Positions 1 to 8,124 of a stretch of DNA of 64,000 nt are shown in pieces (within the stretch, counting starts at the first letter, position 1; every line of letters begins with the position of its first letter). The position numbers and the translations under genes were made by a program. Location of the stretch: positions 2,418,001 to 2,482,000 of the forward strand of contig NZ_CP007220.1 in the NCBI RefSeq assembly GCF_001632805.1, in the 5' to 3' direction. Under the pieces are notes generated by a model that was given only the letters and a program-made list of their open reading frames with translations, did not search any database and had not been told where the DNA came from. The stretch is from Mycobacteroides chelonae CCUG 47445. Lineage in GTDB: Bacteria; Actinomycetota; Actinomycetes; Mycobacteriales; Mycobacteriaceae.

Positions 1-2
1 CC

Positions 3-308
3 CTGACGGTCACCGAAAACCTGTTGCAACCCAATGGGATCGTGCACGGTGGCGTCTACTGCTCGGTGGTGGAAAGCGTCGCGAGCGTGTCCGCGTACGT
101 CTGGCGTGCCAACGTGCTGGGGGAGGAGAGTGCGGTGGTCGGCGTCAACAACAACACCGATTTCCTGCGCGCCATCTCGACCGGCACGCTCACCGCGACA
201 TCCACGCCGATACATCGGGGCCGTCGTCAGCAGTTGTGGCTTGTCACCATCGCCGATGATCAGAACCGCACAATCGCACGCGGGCAGGTCCGCCTACAGA
301 ATCTGTGA
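3..308 (+). CDS. PaaI-family thioesterase, 5' end outside window
   Basis: This is the C-terminal part of a hotdog-fold acyl-CoA thioesterase of the PaaI family, which hydrolyses acyl- or aryl-CoA thioesters in the cytoplasm. The reading frame is open from base 3 and the true start lies upstream of the window. The family hallmark is the N-G-x-x-H-G-G stretch followed about seven residues later by an acidic residue (here NGIVHGG then VVES). That corresponds to the oxyanion-hole and catalytic region. The remaining length (about 101 residues) fits a 130-150 residue hotdog protein lacking only its first strand or two. The in-frame TTG at 24 is internal, because conserved residues precede it. The substrate cannot be told from sequence. 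Confidence 0.82.
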   Translation: MTVTENLLQPNGIVHGGVYCSVVESVASVSAYVWRANVLGEESAVVGVNNNTDFLRAISTGTLTATSTPIHRGRRQQLWLVTIADDQNRTIARGQVRLQNL

Positions 309-310
309 GA

Positions 311-345
311 CTCGGGTGGGCGCAACCCCCGTACGCCCACCCGAG
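311..345. terminator. Bidirectional stem-loop between convergent genes
   Basis: A perfect 12-bp inverted repeat (CTCGGGTGGGCG at 311-322, complement at 334-345) with an 11-base loop begins three bases after the thioesterase stop. It sits between that gene and the convergent lipoprotein gene ending at 442. There is no T-tract, as is usual for mycobacterial terminators. Confidence 0.6.
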
Positions 346-441
346 CTCATCTTCGAGGGATGTCGGCCGGCCCCCCGATGGTCGGGCCGCCATCCTCGTC
401 CCCCCGCCCGGACCCAGTCCCCACTGGATCCGGGTAGCTCG

Positions 442-1209
442 TCAGCTCAGCTGCAGTTTGTCGACAATCCTGTCGGCCATCTTCTGCACCAGCTGCTTTG
501 AATTGCTTCGTGCACAAACCTGCGTCTGCACAATCAGATTCGCGACACCGTTGTACGACACGAAGCAGCGATACTTACTGGGCCCGTATGTGAGGGCCCA
601 ATTCACCTTCTTGTCGTTCGACAACGAGACAGACACCGCCACCGGCACCTTGCGCCCGCCGGGATCGGTGAAGTTGTACGTCTTTCCGTCACACTCCGTG
701 ATCTCGTCAGCTGCCGTAGAGAACTGCGCCTGCGCGGAGTCCTTGTCCTTGTACGCCGCGATGCCCTGGTAGACCTGGGCATCCGGGCTCTCGGCGTCGC
801 CGAGCAGCATCTCGGTGCCGCGGAACGTCTCGTACTCCTTACCCACCGACTCCACGGTGAGTCCCTGCGTCACATTGCAACTCGCGTCATCAGACTCCGT
901 GGCCGTGAAGGGCTTTTCCCGCTTGTTGGTCTTGGCGACTTCGGCGTCGAACACCTTGGAAATCTCCTCGTTGGTGAACAACGCCGACACCATGGCTTCC
1001 TCGGTGATCTTGTCCTGGCCGGGCCACCCCGTGAGCCCCGCTGGTCCGCTGCTCACGGGAGCCGGAGCCGGCGTGTTTACCGAGCGTGAGGCCGTCGTGG
1101 TGGCGGCCGTTGACGTACCGGCGGCCTCCCGCTGGCCGGAACACCCGGACAGCGCTAGCGCGGCGATTGCCGTCGCGCACAGCACCGTCCGCGCCGTTAT
1201 GCCTGTCAT
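442..1209 (-). CDS. PknH-like sensor-domain lipoprotein (paralog 1 of 4)
   Basis: This is a predicted lipoprotein of 255 residues. A hydrophobic signal segment ends in the lipobox LSGC with Cys23 as the lipidation site. A Thr/Ala/Pro-rich linker follows, then a globular domain of the PknH extracellular sensor type seen in M. tuberculosis PknH, LppH, LprH and LpqQ. Four cysteines of the domain are kept (SCNV, ECDG, RCFV, VCAR) and probably form two disulfides. It should face the cell wall; no ligand is known. I chose the ATG at 1209 because AGGGGG lies 5-6 bases upstream. An ATG at 1242 overlaps the preceding stop (ATGA) and would add 11 residues. It is the last gene of a four-paralog minus-strand cluster. 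Confidence 0.8.
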   Translation of the reverse strand: MTGITARTVLCATAIAALALSGCSGQREAAGTSTAATTTASRSVNTPAPAPVSSGPAGLTGWPGQDKITEEAMVSALFTNEEISKVFDAEVAKTNKREKPFTATESDDASCNVTQGLTVESVGKEYETFRGTEMLLGDAESPDAQVYQGIAAYKDKDSAQAQFSTAADEITECDGKTYNFTDPGGRKVPVAVSVSLSNDKKVNWALTYGPSKYRCFVSYNGVANLIVQTQVCARSNSKQLVQKMADRIVDKLQLS

Positions 1210-1238
1210 CGGGCCCCCTGCCGTGTTCTTCGTCGTGG

Positions 1239-2003
1239 TCATGCCGGAATCCATTCGGCCATGCGGTCGACGATCGCGGTGACTATCGGGGTGCCGTTGC
1301 CGTTCTGGCACAACAGGCTCCCGAAGAGCGCGTTGTTCTTGACCCGGTAGTCGTAGAAACACCGCCACCCCGCGGGTTTTCCGTCCTTGAGCTCCTGGCG
1401 CACCCACTTCACACTGGTGCCGTCGTTCGAGAATTGACCGATCCGCCATTCGATATCGCCCTCGGTCTGACGCGAGTCCGCGCAGGACGCGAGCGACGGG
1501 GGATAAGCCGTCTGAAGCTGGTTCGCCGCGGCCTTCGCATCAGGGAACAACACGACCGCTTGCCACACGATGTGGTCATACCGGTCCTGTGTTTCCTGCA
1601 GACGTGAACCTCGGTAGGTGGTCCACTCATCACCAAGGCTCTCGCTGCGCAGCCCGGTGAGTGCCTGACACTTGCCGGTCGCGGAGGCATCGCTGGGCCG
1701 AGTGGACTTGAACTCGTACGTCAGCGGCGATCCGACCAGCCTGCCCACATCGTCGGCGGAGATGATGATCGATTCCGCCTTGTCGGGCGTGACGATCACC
1801 GGTGCCGGTGGTTCGAGCGAGGTGGTGACCGGTGGAGCGCTGGACTTGGGGCTCGCGATCGCCCCGTCCTGCCCATGATCGGCCGGTGCCGATGTCTCGG
1901 TGGCACCGACCGGTATCGGCTTGATGCCCCCGGTCTCCGTTCCACAACTCACCGCGAGCATCGCTGCCAGGCCAAGCCATCCGACAGCCAACACGTGACG
2001 CAT
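1239..2003 (-). CDS. PknH-like sensor-domain lipoprotein (paralog 2 of 4)
   Basis: This 254-residue lipoprotein has its lipobox at AVSC (Cys20), a long Ser/Thr/Pro linker to about residue 65, and a PknH-type extracellular sensor domain. The conserved core is recognisable from its paralogs: a segment ending DDVGRLVG, then a Cys region (GKCQ), the DEWTTYRG motif, and the later Cys pair regions (ASCAD, WRCFYDYR, SLLCQ). This four-Cys pattern points to two disulfides outside the membrane. The stop overlaps an ATG of the next gene, so the two may be translationally coupled. It is separated from the upstream paralog by about 100 bases containing a hairpin. It has no kinase domain, so a role as a ligand-binding or decoy sensor is inference only. 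Confidence 0.8.
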   Translation of the reverse strand: MRHVLAVGWLGLAAMLAVSCGTETGGIKPIPVGATETSAPADHGQDGAIASPKSSAPPVTTSLEPPAPVIVTPDKAESIIISADDVGRLVGSPLTYEFKSTRPSDASATGKCQALTGLRSESLGDEWTTYRGSRLQETQDRYDHIVWQAVVLFPDAKAAANQLQTAYPPSLASCADSRQTEGDIEWRIGQFSNDGTSVKWVRQELKDGKPAGWRCFYDYRVKNNALFGSLLCQNGNGTPIVTAIVDRMAEWIPA

Positions 2004-2060
2004 CCAAGTCCCTCCCTGCCGATTTCAGACCCGTATCGACCCAAATCATGGCTACATCGG

Positions 2061-2099
2061 ATCGCTGGCGCCCAGTGTTACACGAGCGCCACGAGCGAT
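2061..2099 (-). terminator. Imperfect stem-loop after paralog 3
   Basis: Directly downstream of the paralog 3 stop (minus strand), ATCGCT/AGCGAT (2061-2066, 2094-2099) and GGCGC/GCGCC (2067-2071, 2086-2090) form a bulged hairpin. It may terminate or attenuate transcription between paralogs 3 and 2. Confidence 0.35.
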
Positions 2100-2102
2100 T
2101 TC

Positions 2103-2831
2103 TTACTTCGGCTGGGTGGCGGTAACCATCCTGTCCACGATCGCGCGCAGCGCCGGACCACCATTGGCCACCTGACAGACTGTCGCCGAGAGCAGCAGAT
2201 TTTCGATGATGCGGGCCTCCAGCATGCAGCGCCATCCCGACGGGCGCCCATCGGCGATCTCATCGAGCACCCACTGGGCGCGGTCGTCGGATGCCTCGCG
2301 GACAGACACGCGCCAGGTCGCCGTGTCGACCTTCAGTTCCTCACCCGAGCAACTGCGGACATCGCCGGGGAACTCCTTCGAATAGTTCTCCCGCGCATCG
2401 TCTTTCGACGAGTAGAGCAACACCCGCTGAGTGACCGAGTGCGTGAACGTGTCCTTGCCCTCCCGATACCAGACGTCGCGGTAGGTAGTCCACTTGTCGC
2501 CGACGTCGACGGTCAGTGGCACCATCAGCGCCTGGCACGATTGCCTGCCGTCGATCGGCGACGACGATCGCGGATTCGAGGACTTGCCCTCGTATTCGAG
2601 GGTGGAGCCGACCAGCTCGGACACGTCCTTTTTGGAGACGATGATCGAGTTGGCTCTGTCGGGACTGATCGCATCCACCGACGTCGTTGTCGACGTCTTC
2701 GATGCGCCGGGGGTCGCCGACGGCCCGGACGTCGCAGGGTGCTGGCCACCTCCGAAAATTGAGCATCCCGTCAGGACGGCGGCGGCGCACACCGCGACGG
2801 CAGTCTTTCCGTACACCGATTTGCTGGTCAC
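2103..2831 (-). CDS. PknH-like sensor-domain lipoprotein (paralog 3 of 4)
   Basis: This predicted lipoprotein has 242 residues, with a signal peptide ending LTGC (lipidated Cys23). It then has a Ser/Thr-rich linker and a PknH-type sensor domain with the usual cysteines (QSCQ, RSCSG, WRCML, ATVCQ) and the DKWTTYR motif shared with its neighbours. The GTG at 2831 is preferred because AAAGGA lies six bases upstream. An ATG further upstream (2858) would overlap the preceding gene and place the signal peptide too far in. It lies only 11 bases downstream of paralog 4, so the two are surely co-transcribed. The function is unknown beyond likely extracytoplasmic sensing. Confidence 0.8.
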   Translation of the reverse strand: MTSKSVYGKTAVAVCAAAVLTGCSIFGGGQHPATSGPSATPGASKTSTTTSVDAISPDRANSIIVSKKDVSELVGSTLEYEGKSSNPRSSSPIDGRQSCQALMVPLTVDVGDKWTTYRDVWYREGKDTFTHSVTQRVLLYSSKDDARENYSKEFPGDVRSCSGEELKVDTATWRVSVREASDDRAQWVLDEIADGRPSGWRCMLEARIIENLLLSATVCQVANGGPALRAIVDRMVTATQPK

Positions 2832-2842
2832 AGCGATTCCTT

Positions 2843-3598
2843 TCACTGCGGGATCCACGCCGCGATCCGGTCGGTAATGGTCGTCACACCGGGTACGCCG
2901 TCACCGTACTGGCATAGGTACGTCCCGAAGAGCACGTTGTTCTTGTTGCGGAAGTCGAAGAAGCAGTGCCACGTCGCGGTCTGTGTGATCTGCAGTTGGG
3001 TCCATTTCGCCGCGCCATCACTGATTTCCGCGATGTTGCTGATCTTCCACTTCTGATCCTGCTTGGAGATTTCCGCGTTGGCGCATGTTCTCGCTGCGGA
3101 CTTGGGAAACGCGTGTGCGAAAGCCGCGGCGGCCTCCTCGCGGGACGGATAGAGGACGGCCACCTGGCTCACGATGTACGCGGTGGTGTCCTTGGTCTCG
3201 CGGTAATAGTTCCAGCGGTAGGTCGTCCATTCGGATCCCAATTGGCTGGCCCGCGGGTTGTCCAGGTTGGCGCAGTCCGGTGCGCCGCCTACGGCATCGG
3301 TCGGCGGTGTCGATGTGTTGTCGTCGTACTCGAGCGTGGTTCCCAGAATCTTTCCGACATCCGAACGTGAGCCCAGGATCGAGTCGATCTTCTCCGGGGT
3401 GACCACCAGGGGCGGCGGTGGAGGCGCTTTTGTGGTCGTGGGGATGGACGCGGGGGCTGAGGTGCCCGCGGTCATGGGCATATCCGCCGAGGTGGTGGTC
3501 GGCGCCGACACCGGCTTTATCCCCTCGCTGGGCTGACCGCACCCTGATATCAGCACTCCGGCCGACACCACGCACCACAACGTCATCCCGTACCGCAT
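2843..3598 (-). CDS. PknH-like sensor-domain lipoprotein (paralog 4 of 4)
   Basis: This 251-residue lipoprotein is the first gene of the minus-strand cluster. The signal peptide ends LISGC (Cys20), followed by a Thr/Ala/Pro linker to about residue 75 and a PknH-type sensor domain. The SEWTTYRW motif and the cysteine pattern (PDCANL, RTCANA, WHCFFDFR, YLCQ) match paralog 2 most closely, including the shared GIKP sequence after the lipobox and a near-identical C-terminus. Paralogs 2 and 4 therefore look like the most recent duplication. The ATG at 3598 is supported by a strong AGGAGG seven to eight bases upstream. It is transcribed divergently from ureA across 145 bases. Confidence 0.83.
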   Translation of the reverse strand: MRYGMTLWCVVSAGVLISGCGQPSEGIKPVSAPTTTSADMPMTAGTSAPASIPTTTKAPPPPPLVVTPEKIDSILGSRSDVGKILGTTLEYDDNTSTPPTDAVGGAPDCANLDNPRASQLGSEWTTYRWNYYRETKDTTAYIVSQVAVLYPSREEAAAAFAHAFPKSAARTCANAEISKQDQKWKISNIAEISDGAAKWTQLQITQTATWHCFFDFRNKNNVLFGTYLCQYGDGVPGVTTITDRIAAWIPQ

Positions 3599-3743
3599 CG
3601 CGCACCCTCCTGATCGACTCCACACCCCACAAGCTCCGTGGATTCTCGCACTCACCATCTCGACCGCAGGGCAAAACCGTCCGCTGTCTGCGCAACGGCC
3701 GTGAAAGTGCCAGGCAGCCCGGATCATGGCAGGATCGCCCCTT
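3599..3743. promoter_or_regulatory. Divergent promoter region, lipoprotein cluster and urease
   Basis: These 145 non-coding bases separate the lipoprotein cluster from the urease operon and must carry both promoters. I see an AGGAGG ribosome site for the leftward gene and AGGATCG for ureA. I found no convincing operator dyad. Confidence 0.5.
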
Positions 3744-4046
3744 ATGCGATTGACCCCGCACGAGCAGGAACGGCTGCTCATTTCCTATGCGGCGGAATTG
3801 GCGCGACGACGCCAATCCCGAGGCCTGCGCCTCAACCACCCAGAAGCAATCGCCATCATCACCGATCATCTCCTCGAGGGTGCGCGTGATGGTCGCACCG
3901 TCTCGGAATTGATGGCCAGCGGCCGCGAGGTGCTGGGGCGCGATGACGTGATGGACGGCGTCCCCGAGATGATCCCGGACGTCCAGGTGGAGGCAACCTT
4001 TCCCGACGGCACCAAGCTCGTCACTGTGCACCACCCGATCGGATGA
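3744..4046 (+). CDS. ureA: Urease subunit gamma
   Basis: UreA is the smallest structural subunit of urease, the nickel enzyme that hydrolyses urea to ammonia and carbamate in the cytoplasm. The 100-residue product starts with the family sequence [12 protein letters not shown] and carries the conserved [10 protein letters not shown] and [23 protein letters not shown] segments in pieces. An in-frame ATG 18 bases upstream would add six residues not usual for the family, so 3744 is preferred, with AGGA about nine bases upstream. The stop overlaps the ureB start by ATGA, so the operon is translationally coupled. Standard mycobacterial gene order ureABCFGD follows. Confidence 0.95.
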   Translation: MRLTPHEQERLLISYAAELARRRQSRGLRLNHPEAIAIITDHLLEGARDGRTVSELMASGREVLGRDDVMDGVPEMIPDVQVEATFPDGTKLVTVHHPIG

Positions 4047-4375
4047 GCCACATGATTCCTGGCGAATACCTGTTCGCATCAGACGATATCGAACTCAACG
4101 CGGGAGCGACCGTCATCGAGCTCGATGTCGTCAACACCGGTGACCGCCCCGTGCAGGTGGGCAGTCACGTACATTTCCCGCAGTCGAACCCGGCGCTTGA
4201 CTTCGATCGTGAGGCCGCGCACGGACACCGCCTGCACATTCCTGCGGGTACCGCGGTTCGCTTCGAACCCGGTGTGGCGCAGAAGGTCCGACTGGTTCCC
4301 CTGCGTGGGCGCCGAGAAGTACACGGACTGACGCTCGACGCTCCGGGACACCTGGACGGCGGTGAACCCGCATGA
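4043..4375 (+). CDS. ureB: Urease subunit beta
   Basis: UreB is the beta structural subunit of the urease (alpha-beta-gamma) trimer. The product has the family start MIPGEYLF, the conserved [16 protein letters not shown] segment and the [15 protein letters not shown] region near the C-terminus. The ATG at 4043 overlaps the ureA stop (ATGA) and gives 110 residues. A second ATG at 4052 begins exactly at the canonical MIPGE and gives 107 residues; it may be the real start. The stop in turn overlaps the ureC start. There are no anomalies. Confidence 0.95.
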   Translation: MSHMIPGEYLFASDDIELNAGATVIELDVVNTGDRPVQVGSHVHFPQSNPALDFDREAAHGHRLHIPAGTAVRFEPGVAQKVRLVPLRGRREVHGLTLDAPGHLDGGEPA

Positions 4376-6105
4376 CCCGGCTCTCGCGGGAGCACTACGC
4401 CAAGCTGTACGGGCCGACAACGGGTGATCGCATCCGCTTGGCGGATACCGATTTGCTTATCGAGATCACCGAAGATCGATGTGGTGGGCCCGGTTTGGCG
4501 GGCGAGGAGGCAGTCTTCGGCGGTGGCAAGGTGCTGCGCGAGTCGATGGGGCAGAGCCGCCTCACCCGCGCCGGGGGAGCGCCGGACACCGTCATCACGG
4601 GCGCTGTCATCATCGATCACTGGGGAATCATCAAGGCCGACATCGGCATTCGGGACGGACGCATTGTCGGCATCGGCAAGGCGGGTAATCCGGACATCAT
4701 GGATGGGGTTCACCCCCAACTGATCGTCGGCCCGTCCACCGAGATCATCGCCGGCAATGACCGGATCGTCACCGCGGGCGGCATCGATTGCCACGTCCAC
4801 TTCATCTGTCCCCAATTGGTCGAAGAGGCCATCGGCGGCGGCATCACCACGATGATCGGCGGGGGCACCGGCCCCGCTGAGGGCAGCAAGGCCACCACAG
4901 TCACTCCCGGAGCATGGCACCTGGGGCGCATGCTGCAGGCGCTCGACAGGTGGCCGGTGAACGTGCTGCTGCTGGGCAAGGGCAACACCGTCAACCCCGA
5001 ATCCATGTGGGAACAATTACGCGGTGGCGCAGCGGGTTTCAAACTTCATGAGGACTGGGGCACCACACCCGCGGTGATCGACGCGTGCCTGCGTGTCGCC
5101 GACGAGGCCGATGTCCAGGTCGCTCTGCATTCGGACACCCTCAACGAAACAGGTTTTGTCGAGGGCACTCTGGAGGCGATCGCCGGGCGCGCGATACACG
5201 CTTACCATACAGAGGGCGCCGGGGGCGGCCATGCTCCCGACATCATCACCGTGGCCAGTCACCCGAACGTGATGCCAAGCTCCACCAATCCCACGCGCCC
5301 GCACACCGTCAACACCCTGGACGAGCATCTGGACATGCTCATGGTCTGCCACCATCTCAACGCCGCGGTGCCGGAGGATCTTGCCTTCGCCGAGAGCCGG
5401 ATTCGTCCGTCCACGATCGCTGCCGAGGATCTGCTGCACGATATCGGCGCCATCTCGATGATTGGCAGTGACAGTCAGGCCATGGGGCGCATCGGCGAAG
5501 TGGTGATGCGCACCTGGCAGACCGCGCATGTCATGAAGAAGCGCCGGGGCGCGCTGGAGGGGGACCCGTCCGGGGCAGGCGGCAACGACAACAACCGCGT
5601 CCGCCGGTATGTCGCGAAATACACGATCTGTCCGGCGATCACGCACGGCATCGATCATGAATTGGGCTCGGTAGAGGTCGGCAAGCTGGCCGATCTGGTG
5701 CTGTGGGAACCGGCCTTCTTCGGGGTCCGGCCACATGTCGTCATCAAGGGCGGCGCCATCGCGTGGGCTGCCATGGGCGATGCCAACGCTTCTATTCCCA
5801 CCCCGCAACCCGTGCTGCCACGGCCCATGTTCGGCGCCATGCCCAACGTGGCACCCGGTTTGGCCGTGCACTTTGTCTCGCCGACGGCTATCGAGGATGA
5901 TCTGGCGGCCCGGCTCGCGTTGCGGCGCAGGCTGGTTCCCACCCGCGATGTGCGCCATCGCGGCAAGGCCGATCTGCCGCTGAATGACGCGATGCCGGAC
6001 ATCCGAGTCGATCCCGATACCTTCACCGTACGTATTGACGGCGAGGTCTGGCAGGAACAGCCGGCCACCGAACTGCCCATGGCGCAACGATATTTCCTGT
6101 TCTGA
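4372..6105 (+). CDS. ureC: Urease subunit alpha (catalytic)
   Basis: UreC is the catalytic subunit holding the two nickel ions. All active-site residues are visible: His141 and His143 in DCHVHF, the carbamylated Lys224 in GFKLHEDWG, His253 in ALHSD, His279 in AYHTEG, and Asp367 in GSDSQAMGR. The mobile flap carries Cys326 and His327 in MVCHHLN. The length of 577 residues is normal. The start overlaps the ureB stop by four bases, and the TGATG at the end couples it to ureF. Nothing suggests inactivation, so the strain should be urease positive if nickel delivery works. Confidence 0.97.
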   Translation: MTRLSREHYAKLYGPTTGDRIRLADTDLLIEITEDRCGGPGLAGEEAVFGGGKVLRESMGQSRLTRAGGAPDTVITGAVIIDHWGIIKADIGIRDGRIVGIGKAGNPDIMDGVHPQLIVGPSTEIIAGNDRIVTAGGIDCHVHFICPQLVEEAIGGGITTMIGGGTGPAEGSKATTVTPGAWHLGRMLQALDRWPVNVLLLGKGNTVNPESMWEQLRGGAAGFKLHEDWGTTPAVIDACLRVADEADVQVALHSDTLNETGFVEGTLEAIAGRAIHAYHTEGAGGGHAPDIITVASHPNVMPSSTNPTRPHTVNTLDEHLDMLMVCHHLNAAVPEDLAFAESRIRPSTIAAEDLLHDIGAISMIGSDSQAMGRIGEVVMRTWQTAHVMKKRRGALEGDPSGAGGNDNNRVRRYVAKYTICPAITHGIDHELGSVEVGKLADLVLWEPAFFGVRPHVVIKGGAIAWAAMGDANASIPTPQPVLPRPMFGAMPNVAPGLAVHFVSPTAIEDDLAARLALRRRLVPTRDVRHRGKADLPLNDAMPDIRVDPDTFTVRIDGEVWQEQPATELPMAQRYFLF

Positions 6106-6758
6106 TGGGTGGCATCGATACTTCCGCGACGACGGCACTACTGCTGTCGCTGGCTGATTCCCGGTTGCCCACCGGTTCCCATGTGCACTCCGGTGGGGTG
6201 GAGGAGGCCATAGCCCAGGGTCTGGTGCGAGACGGTGTGACCTTGAATGCCTATCTGCGGCGGCGTATTCGGACTCACGGACTGGTCGCGGCATCTATTG
6301 CCGCCGCCATCACGTCGGGACGGCTGGATCCGGAGCGTGCGGATGCCGAAACGGACGCGCGGACGCCCTCGCAGGCGGCGCGGGACGCTTCCCGCGCCCA
6401 GGGGCGGGGGCTCAAGCGCCTGGCCGGGAGCGCCTGGCCGCACATCGACTGGCGTGCGCGCGGCCGCCAGCCGCATCTGGCCGTGGTCTACGGCGTCATC
6501 GGCGCGGCAACAGGTTTGTCGGGCCGCGATATCGCCCTCGTCGTCGTGTACACCACGCTGACCGGGTCCGCCACCGCAGGCCAGCGGCTGTTGGCGTTAG
6601 ACCCCACAGAGGTGGCGGTGGGTACCTTGGCCATGGCGGGCCTGTGCGAGGAGACCGCGACCTTGGCTGCCGCCGATCTGGCATGCCTGTCCGACCCGCT
6701 GCTGGATGTGCTCGCAGAGCGTCATCTCACACGTGAACGTCCGCTTTTTGTTTCGTAG
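6105..6758 (+). CDS. ureF: Urease accessory protein UreF
   Basis: UreF (217 residues) acts with UreD and UreG in the complex that opens apo-urease and delivers nickel and CO2 to the active site. It has the typical early motif [23 protein letters not shown], given here in shortened sense, and an all-helical Ala/Leu-rich body. The start shares one base with the ureC stop (TGATG). There are 44 bases before ureG, the only real gap inside the operon. Confidence 0.92.
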   Translation: MGGIDTSATTALLLSLADSRLPTGSHVHSGGVEEAIAQGLVRDGVTLNAYLRRRIRTHGLVAASIAAAITSGRLDPERADAETDARTPSQAARDASRAQGRGLKRLAGSAWPHIDWRARGRQPHLAVVYGVIGAATGLSGRDIALVVVYTTLTGSATAGQRLLALDPTEVAVGTLAMAGLCEETATLAAADLACLSDPLLDVLAERHLTRERPLFVS

Positions 6759-6802
6759 TTTTAGGGTTCTCGGTTTTCACGCACAACCACGATTGGATCA
6801 AC

Positions 6803-7477
6803 ATGCCACCGCATCTCCTCGACGGTCAGCCCCATCAACACATCGACAGGCCCCGCCGGGTGCGCCAGCCGGGTGAGCCGCTGCGCATCGGGATCGGTGG
6901 ACCCGTGGGGTCGGGCAAGACTGCGCTGGTCGCCGCGCTGTGTCGCACGCTGCGCGACGAGATTTCGGTGGCGGTGCTCACCAACGACATCTACACGACG
7001 GAGGATGCCGACTTCCTGCGCCGCCACGCGGTGCTGCCCGACGAGCGCATCACCGCCGTGCAAACCGGTGGCTGCCCGCACACCGCGATCCGCGACGACA
7101 TCACCGCGAACCTGGACGCCATCGAGGATCTCATCGCCACCAATGATCCACTTGACCTCATCCTCGTCGAGTCGGGTGGCGACAATCTCACCGCCACGTT
7201 TTCCTCAGGTCTGATCGACGTGCAGATCTTCGTCGTCGACGTCGCCGGCGGTGACAAGGTGCCGCGCAAAGGCGGTCCCGGCGTGACCTTCTCGGATCTG
7301 CTGGTCATCAACAAGACCGACCTCGCTCCCATGGTGGGCGCCGATCTGGGCGTGATGGCACGGGATGCGGCAGCCGTACGGGAAGGACGGCCAACTGCGA
7401 TGATCTCGTTGACCGAAGACCCGACGGCCACCGAGGTGTTGGCGTGGGTCCGGAGCCACCTGGACCATGCGCACTGA
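6803..7477 (+). CDS. ureG: Urease accessory GTPase UreG
   Basis: UreG is the SIMIBI-class GTPase that carries nickel to urease. The 224-residue protein has the P-loop GPVGSGKT at 33-40, the nickel-binding Cys-Pro-His at 91-93 (GGCPHTAI), and the later ESGGDN and NKTDL G-motifs. The first 20 residues include several histidines (positions 4, 11, 13) ahead of the conserved LRIGIGGP. That is notable because no ureE metallochaperone gene is present and a His-bearing N-terminus could partly replace its nickel storage. The ATG has GGATC about six bases upstream. The last 11 bases overlap ureD. Confidence 0.95.
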   Translation: MPPHLLDGQPHQHIDRPRRVRQPGEPLRIGIGGPVGSGKTALVAALCRTLRDEISVAVLTNDIYTTEDADFLRRHAVLPDERITAVQTGGCPHTAIRDDITANLDAIEDLIATNDPLDLILVESGGDNLTATFSSGLIDVQIFVVDVAGGDKVPRKGGPGVTFSDLLVINKTDLAPMVGADLGVMARDAAAVREGRPTAMISLTEDPTATEVLAWVRSHLDHAH

Positions 7478-8114
7478 CGTCGAGATCATCGCGGTGAAGG
7501 GCCGTCTCCCACGGATACGCTGTTCGGGCAGCCTGCAGGGCAGGCTCACCGATGCCGATACCGTGCATCTCGTCGGAGTGGCCGCCAGCCCCCTGGGCGG
7601 CGACGAGATTTCGGTGCGTATCGAGGTTGGCGACGGGGTGTTGTTGCGCGTGCGGTCGGTGGCGGCAGCGGTGGCCCTGCCCGGCCGGAACACCCTGCGG
7701 TCCTCGACAGCGTGGAGCTGCTCGGTGGCCGGCGAGCTTGACCTCGACCCGGCGCCAACCATCGTGGCGGCCAACGCCGTCCACCATTCTCATGTCACGG
7801 TTCACGGATCGGGCGATGCGAGCGTGCGGCTGCGGGAACGTGTGCAGATCGGCAGGGCAGGGGAGTCATCCGGATTCTGGAGCGGTGAGCTCGAGGCGGA
7901 TATCGACAATCGCCCCCTGCTGCGCCACCGCATCGAACTCGGGGCGGGATCGGTAACCGACGACGAACTGGGTCGCCCGCTGGCTCTGATCAGTGAATTA
8001 CGCTATCCCGAAACAGATTCCATGCCACCAACTCCGGCCGACGCCACGGTGCTGCGCCTCGCCGGCGACGCCACCCTGCTCACGTGGCAGGGACAGCGTC
8101 TACCGTCCGACTGA
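7467..8114 (+). CDS. ureD: Urease accessory protein UreD
   Basis: UreD (UreH) is the scaffold that binds apo-urease and channels nickel from UreG. The 215-residue beta-rich product is diverged, as is usual in mycobacteria. It is identified by position at the end of ureABCFG and by segments such as [10 protein letters not shown] and LLRHRIELG. It starts inside ureG with an 11-base overlap. It ends ten bases before the convergent ndh gene, leaving no room for an independent terminator. Confidence 0.87.
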   Translation: MRTDVEIIAVKGRLPRIRCSGSLQGRLTDADTVHLVGVAASPLGGDEISVRIEVGDGVLLRVRSVAAAVALPGRNTLRSSTAWSCSVAGELDLDPAPTIVAANAVHHSHVTVHGSGDASVRLRERVQIGRAGESSGFWSGELEADIDNRPLLRHRIELGAGSVTDDELGRPLALISELRYPETDSMPPTPADATVLRLAGDATLLTWQGQRLPSD

Positions 8115-8124
8115 TCGATCGGAA

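Noticed and set aside
3018..4079. Open frame antisense to ureA that runs on into a shifted frame of paralog 4
   Set aside because: Out of frame with the lipoprotein gene and opposite ureA; no domain.
5017..6294. 425-codon open frame opposite ureC
   Set aside because: Antisense shadow; ureC has every active-site residue and proper operon overlaps.
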